Positions 20,893-24,873 of a stretch of DNA of 24,873 nucleotides are shown in pieces (the first letter of the stretch is position 1; each line of letters starts with the position of its first letter). Source of the DNA: Alphaproteobacteria bacterium (GTDB taxonomy: Bacteria; Pseudomonadota; Alphaproteobacteria; RS24); contig RFZE01000006.1 in assembly GCA_009920875.1 (NCBI GenBank), positions 1 through 24,873 on the forward strand. Direction: 5' to 3'. The position numbers were made by a program, and so were the translations under genes. The notes beneath the pieces are model-generated. The model worked only from the letters and a program-made list of their open reading frames with translations, made no database searches and was not told the DNA's origin.

Positions 20893-22281
20893 ATGAGCGT
20901 AACAAATGCAGACGATATGGCAGTGCCCTCGGCACGCCGCATAAGCTGGCTTGAAATATTTTGCTATGCGCTGCCGCCGGTCGGGGCGGGCTATATGTTT
21001 TGCCTTGTCACCCTTTACACGATGAAATTTTCAACCGATGTGCTGCTCATCGCGCCGGCGCTGATGGGCACGATTTACGGCCTGTCGCGCTTTTGGGACG
21101 CGATATCAGACCCGCTGGTCGGCTATTTATCCGATAAGACAAAAACCCGCATGGGGCGGCGGCGGCCCTGGCTGCTCGGTGCCGTATTGCCGACCGTGCT
21201 TTTCTTCTGGATGCTGTCAGCCCCGTCAGACGGTTTGAGCGCCGGTATGTTGGCGCTGTGGATGGGGGTTGCGATTATCGGCTTCTTCTCGGCGCAAACC
21301 ATGTTCATTGTGCCGCATATGTCGCTCGGCGCTGAGCTGACCGATGATTATCACGAGCGCACGAAAATTTTTGCGGCGCGCCATGCCGGTTGGATTGCCG
21401 GTTATATTTCCGCGCTCGGCACCATGTATTTTCTCATATTGGCAGAGGGCGAAAGCCAAGAGGCAGTGCGGACACTGAATGCCGACCAGTCGCTTTATGC
21501 CGGTCTGTTTGCCGCTACTTGTTTGCTGGTTTGCGTATGGGGCCTGCGCGAGCGCCCTGAATTTGCCGATAAAGCACCCGAAAAGCCGTGGGAAGCGGCG
21601 AAGGATATTTGGCAAAACAGCCATGCGCGGCTGCTGCTTATTGTCATTTTCATTGAGAATCTGGGCGGCGCGGCGATTACCATTTTGACGCTCTACACGG
21701 CGCAATATGTGATGAATGCGCCGGAAATGGCACCGTTCTTCATCCTTTCTTATATGGTTTTCTCCTTCGCGCTGACGCCTTTATGGATGCCACTGGCCAA
21801 GCGCTTCGGCAAAAAGCGGCTTTGGCTCGGCTCCATGCTAACCACGGCTTTCGCTTTCGGCTGTATGATTACGTTGGAGCCGGGCATGGAATTGCGGCTG
21901 CTGGTATTGGCCGGTATTGCCGGTGCGGCGGGCTCTTGTGGCGGCACCATCAATCCGTCCATTAAATCCGACATTATCGATCTGGACGAATATCGCACCG
22001 GCGAGCGCAAAGAAGGCGCTTATTTCGCCGCTTGGTATTTCGTTTCCAAATCAGCCTATGGGGTGACGCTGATGATTACCGGTTTCGCGCTGTCGATTGC
22101 CGGTTTTGCGCCCAATGCGGCGCAATCGGCAACGGTGATTTGGACCTTTAAAGGGCTTTATGCCGGTGCGCCGTTCTTTGCCTATATTATCGGGGCAATT
22201 TTGTTCTCAACTTTCAATTTCGAAGAGAATGAGCACAAAAAAGTCATTGTCGAATTGGAAGCCAAGCGCGGCAAAAGATAG
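20893..22281 (+). CDS. GPH-family (MelB-like) cation symporter
   Basis: A 462-residue major-facilitator protein with about twelve membrane segments, which imports a solute, classically a glycoside, with Na+ or H+. The family signature is clear at 66-95: SRFWDAISDPLVGYLSD, then TRMGRRRPWLL. Asp69 and Asp73 correspond to the cation-site aspartates D55 and D59 of E. coli MelB. A second landmark is SDIIDLDEYRTGERKEGAYFA in the C-terminal half. The solute is unknown; marine members often sit beside amidohydrolases or glycosidases, and here the convergent neighbour is an acyl-amino-acid deacylase. The ATG follows GGGAGG by 5 nt. It ends in a bidirectional terminator. Confidence 0.92.
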   Translation: MSVTNADDMAVPSARRISWLEIFCYALPPVGAGYMFCLVTLYTMKFSTDVLLIAPALMGTIYGLSRFWDAISDPLVGYLSDKTKTRMGRRRPWLLGAVLPTVLFFWMLSAPSDGLSAGMLALWMGVAIIGFFSAQTMFIVPHMSLGAELTDDYHERTKIFAARHAGWIAGYISALGTMYFLILAEGESQEAVRTLNADQSLYAGLFAATCLLVCVWGLRERPEFADKAPEKPWEAAKDIWQNSHARLLLIVIFIENLGGAAITILTLYTAQYVMNAPEMAPFFILSYMVFSFALTPLWMPLAKRFGKKRLWLGSMLTTAFAFGCMITLEPGMELRLLVLAGIAGAAGSCGGTINPSIKSDIIDLDEYRTGERKEGAYFAAWYFVSKSAYGVTLMITGFALSIAGFAPNAAQSATVIWTFKGLYAGAPFFAYIIGAILFSTFNFEENEHKKVIVELEAKRGKR

Positions 22282-22283
22282 GC

Positions 22284-22311
22284 AAAAAAAGGGCGGCTAT
22301 AAAAGCCGCCC
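22284..22311 (-). terminator. Terminator between the convergent transporter and amidohydrolase genes
   Basis: GGGCGGCT (22291-22298) and AGCCGCCC (22304-22311) form a perfect 8-bp stem around ATAAA. Read on the - strand the stem is followed by seven T bases, a strong terminator for the amidohydrolase gene. On the + strand it is followed only by GTTTCATATT, so it may also stop the transporter transcript, less strongly. Confidence 0.88.
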
Positions 22312-22333
22312 GTTTCATATTAAATCCGACTTC

Positions 22334-24115
22334 TTATTCAGCAGCGAGACGCTGCGCATCGGCATCGCCTTGCGGGCCGCGAATAAGCCTGCCCGGCATT
22401 TTGCCGGTCGGCTGACCGTCTTCATAGGTCACCACACCATCAACAATCGTGTAGCGATAGCCATCGATTTTCTGGATGAGGCGGCGACCGCCGGCGGGTA
22501 AGTCATAAACCATTTCCGGCTCACCTAATTGCAGCGCTGCAAAATCAATCACATTCATATCGGCTTTCATGCCCGGGGCAATCACCCCGCGATCATGCAA
22601 GCCATATAGGGCTGCCGTGTCAGCACTTTGCGCTTTCACCGCTTCTTCCAGTCCAAAGCGCGCGCCACGGCTGCGGTCGCGCACCCAATGGCTCAGCAAA
22701 TAGGTCGGGAAGCTGGCATCGGTTATGACACCGCAATGGGCGCCGCCATCTGACAGGCTCAATACGGTGTTCTCCGACTGGAACATTTCATGGATGTGGT
22801 CATAATTCTGATTGGCGTAATTCAAAAGCGGTAGGAACACATATCCGCGTCCGTCATTTTCCATCAGCATATCATAAACAACTTCTGCCGCAGCCTTGCC
22901 TTCGGCCTTGGCAATTTCGGCAATACTGTCTTCTGGGCGCGGTTCATAATTCGGCACGCCGTCTTGAATAAGGCGGAACATATTATTGAAACCGAGCGTA
23001 ATCAGCGCGCCAATGCCCTGTCCGCTGGGCAGGCCATCGCCATCATGATCGGCTGTCTCCATGAAATAGGGTGCGCCATTGATAATCACTTCGCGCACTT
23101 CCGGTTTCTTCAGTTCAGCCAAACGGGCGCTTGGTTCCATTTCGGCATAGGGCTGATATTCAGGGTGCAGCGAGAAGGGATGCACCGTGCTTTCCCAACC
23201 GAGAATAAGGCCGGGCGCGCGCAGCGCGATTTGCGCTTTAATATTGGCACCGTCAGCCACCGCGTCCTCGGTCATTTGCAAAAGCGTGCGCCAGCTGTCT
23301 TTGTCCATCGGATTTTGCAGCAGCGCATAAGTGACCGGCAGGCCGGTTTTTTGCGACATTTCGGCCATCCAGCCAAATTCTTTTTCAGCCGGATTGAGGT
23401 CGGAGGCCATTTCAAACACGCCATGGCCGCCGCGCTGCATGCCATCGGCAATGCCCAAAAGTTCGTCCTTATTGGCAAAAGTGCCGGGCACGGGTTCACC
23501 ATCTTTCGACAAATGCAGCATGGTGCGCGAGGTCGAAAAGCCGAGCGCACCGGCTTTGATGCCGTCTTCAACAATATCGGCCATTTTATCGATATCTTCG
23601 GGCGTTGCCGCTTCATTATCGGCACCGCGCTGGCCCATCACATAGGCGCGCACGGCACCATGCGGAATTTGCGTCGCGACATCCAGCGCGCGCGGCATTT
23701 TATCCAGCGCGTCCAGATATTCGGGGAAAGTTTCCCACTGCCAATCAATGCCTTCGGCCAATGCGGCGCCCGGAATATCCTCAACCCCTTCCATCAGATT
23801 GATGAGCCAGTCATGCTTGTCGGTTTTGGCCGGTGCGAAGCCGACGCCACAATTGCCCATAACGGCGGTGGTCACGCCATTCCAGCCCGACGGGCTGAGA
23901 TAGGGGTCCCAGGTCACTTGCCCGTCATAATGGGTGTGAATATCGACCCAGCCGGGGGTGACCAAATCACCTTTGGCATCAATTTCAGTCTTGGCTTTGG
24001 CATCAATCGCCCCGATTTCAGCGATTTTACCGTCCTTCACGGCAATATCGGCTTGCCGCGCAGGCGCGCCTGTGCCGTCAACCAATTTGGCATTACGAAT
24101 AATAAGATCAAACAT
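22334..24115 (-). CDS. Amidohydrolase family, N-acyl-D-amino-acid deacylase-like
   Basis: A 593-residue metal-dependent hydrolase of the D-aminoacylase subgroup. The N-terminal MFDLIIRNAKLVDGTGAPARQADIAV-type sandwich leads into PGWVDIHTHYDGQ (54-66), where His60 and His62 are metal ligands. GNCGVGFAPA (87-96) holds Cys89, which in D-aminoacylase bridges the metal site. SDGGAHCGVITDAS near the end supplies the catalytic Asp. Known members remove acyl groups from N-acyl-D-amino acids; many homologues in marine bacteria have unknown substrates, and the deviating length (usual D-aminoacylase about 480) suggests this is such a variant. The start is the ATG at 24115 after AGGGAGACAAAA; the frame is open to 24157, but those residues precede the ribosome binding site. 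Confidence 0.9.
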   Translation of the reverse strand: MFDLIIRNAKLVDGTGAPARQADIAVKDGKIAEIGAIDAKAKTEIDAKGDLVTPGWVDIHTHYDGQVTWDPYLSPSGWNGVTTAVMGNCGVGFAPAKTDKHDWLINLMEGVEDIPGAALAEGIDWQWETFPEYLDALDKMPRALDVATQIPHGAVRAYVMGQRGADNEAATPEDIDKMADIVEDGIKAGALGFSTSRTMLHLSKDGEPVPGTFANKDELLGIADGMQRGGHGVFEMASDLNPAEKEFGWMAEMSQKTGLPVTYALLQNPMDKDSWRTLLQMTEDAVADGANIKAQIALRAPGLILGWESTVHPFSLHPEYQPYAEMEPSARLAELKKPEVREVIINGAPYFMETADHDGDGLPSGQGIGALITLGFNNMFRLIQDGVPNYEPRPEDSIAEIAKAEGKAAAEVVYDMLMENDGRGYVFLPLLNYANQNYDHIHEMFQSENTVLSLSDGGAHCGVITDASFPTYLLSHWVRDRSRGARFGLEEAVKAQSADTAALYGLHDRGVIAPGMKADMNVIDFAALQLGEPEMVYDLPAGGRRLIQKIDGYRYTIVDGVVTYEDGQPTGKMPGRLIRGPQGDADAQRLAAE

Positions 24116-24137
24116 TTTTGTCTCCCTAAACCAACTA

Positions 24138-24157
24138 TTGTTTGGAGTTTGAAACAA
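24138..24157. promoter_or_regulatory. Inverted repeat in the divergent amidohydrolase/DUF1329 promoter region
   Basis: TTGTTT-GGAGTTTG-AAACAA is a perfect 6-bp dyad in the 74-bp gap between two divergent starts, and GTTTGAAAC (24147-24155) is a second, overlapping 9-bp dyad. The place suits an operator that controls both genes. The hexamers TTGTTT (24138) and TAGGGT (24161) with 17 bp between could serve DUF1329, but the -10 is poor. Confidence 0.3.
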
Positions 24158-24189
24158 AGCTAGGGTTTTTGCAAACAGGGAGAACAGAT

Positions 24190-24873
24190 ATGTTTAGTAG
24201 GAAGACATCCATCGCTATTCTTGCCGCTATGGCTGCATTAACAACACAAGTTTGGGCTGCTGATGCCACCCTTTTGGGTGGCAAATTTACTTCCAATGGG
24301 GCCGATCCGTCAGCCTCAGCCGACGGCATGATTCCGGCTTATTCGGGCGGCATCACCAACCCGCCGGAGGGCTATGTTGCCGGTGGGGACCATATTGATC
24401 CTTTTCGCAATGACAAGCCGCTTTTCAGTATTACAGCGGCAAATATGGAGCAGTATGAAAACCGCCTTAGCGTTGGGCAAAAGGCCTTGCTTTCTCGCAA
24501 AAAGGGCAATTATCGCATGGATGTATACCCGTCGCGTCGCTCATGCGCACTGCCACAATTTGTTTATGATGCAACAAAAAAGAATGCCACGCGGGCGCGT
24601 CTGATTGATGACGGTAATGGCGTTGCTGATGCGCGGATAGGTGTGCCGTTCCCAATCCCAAAAAGCCCAATTGAGATTTATTGGAACCATAATTTTCATT
24701 GGCATGGCCACCGATATCACGCAGTAACTAGCGGTGCCAATGTTTATAACAACGGCAGTCTGACGAAGATAGTCCGTGAAGATTGGCGTTATAATTTTTA
24801 CGCAGATCCGCAGGGACCCATCTCGAAACATGCTAATGACCAGTTCAATTGGATGGGGATTTGGAAAGCGCCG
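24190..24873 (+). CDS. DUF1329 outer-membrane-type lipoprotein-fold protein, 5' part
   Basis: The reading frame starts at the ATG at 24190, 7 nt after GGGAG, and is open to the window end, giving 228 of an expected roughly 450 residues. A signal peptide (1-23, cleavage VWA|AD) directs export. The mature start LLGGKFTSNGADPSASADGMIPAYSGG-type sequence, followed by DPFRNDKPLFSITAANM, KGNYRMDVYPSRRSCALP, FVYDATKKNATRA and PFPIPKSPIEIYWNH, is characteristic of DUF1329. The fold is related to LolB/LppX-type lipid carriers. Family members usually lie in clusters with DUF1302 and RND-type exporters tied to hydrophobic substrate use. It is divergent from the amidohydrolase gene. Confidence 0.92.
   Translation, partial: MFSRKTSIAILAAMAALTTQVWAADATLLGGKFTSNGADPSASADGMIPAYSGGITNPPEGYVAGGDHIDPFRNDKPLFSITAANMEQYENRLSVGQKALLSRKKGNYRMDVYPSRRSCALPQFVYDATKKNATRARLIDDGNGVADARIGVPFPIPKSPIEIYWNHNFHWHGHRYHAVTSGANVYNNGSLTKIVREDWRYNFYADPQGPISKHANDQFNWMGIWKAP

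Noticed and set aside
22964..24163. Open frame of 399 codons on the + strand inside the amidohydrolase
   Set aside because: It is opposite to a well-supported amidohydrolase gene, and its composition (many His, Ile, Phe, Gly) is that of an antisense shadow; it has no ribosome binding site.

Overview
The window reads as chromosome of a marine, heterotrophic, light-using alphaproteobacterium. The clues are a green-type proteorhodopsin, a GPH-family symporter, a PQQ quinohaemoprotein dehydrogenase, DUF1329 and DUF3604 proteins, the carboxyspermidine/carboxynorspermidine polyamine route, GGGAG-type ribosome binding sites and GC a little above 50% by eye. A SAR116- or PS1/Parvibaculales-like lineage would fit, but that is inference because no rRNA or marker gene is present. 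Gene density is very high, several junctions are 1-8 bp overlaps, and no stretch over about 200 bp lacks a gene. I saw no tRNA, rRNA, insertion sequence, prophage or CRISPR.

Region 1 (1-6103, + strand) is an acyl-CoA catabolic operon. It holds the 3' end of a carboxyltransferase beta subunit, an enoyl-CoA hydratase, a biotin-carrying alpha subunit, a maleylpyruvate-isomerase-like metal protein, biotin synthase (bioB) and an acyl-CoA dehydrogenase. The set fits leucine/isovalerate or acyclic-terpene (geranyl-CoA) degradation, with bioB placed among the users of its cofactor. A thioesterase and a GIY-YIG protein (6109-7188, - strand) converge on it.

Region 2 (7333-10549, + strand) is a translationally coupled three-gene polyamine operon: carboxy(nor)spermidine dehydrogenase, the matching decarboxylase and agmatinase. 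The gap after it (10550-10742) holds strong nested hairpins. Read on the - strand they resemble a small RNA with two anti-Shine-Dalgarno loops and a Rho-independent terminator. A secreted DUF3604 protein follows.

Region 3 (12550-15404, - strand) has a zinc-type ABC transporter (znuC, znuB) behind a SnoaL/NTF2-like gene, then a monocistronic green proteorhodopsin with its own terminator. The rhodopsin promoter candidate has a dyad centred in a 20-bp spacer, a MerR-type layout. Next come an unrecognised 168-residue protein, a PCu(A)C copper chaperone and a PQQ alcohol dehydrogenase fused to cytochrome c.

Region 4 (19044-24873) has an overlapping three-gene MotA/TolQ/ExbB-like membrane motor cassette of unknown role, a GPH cation symporter, an N-acyl-D-amino-acid-deacylase-type amidohydrolase and, divergent from it, the 5' part of a DUF1329 gene cut by the window edge.

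The items most worth a second look are the antisense-loop small RNA at 10592-10673, its 11-nt complementarity to the ribosome binding site of the PQQ dehydrogenase, the MerR-like operator at the rhodopsin gene, and the uncharacterised motor cassette.
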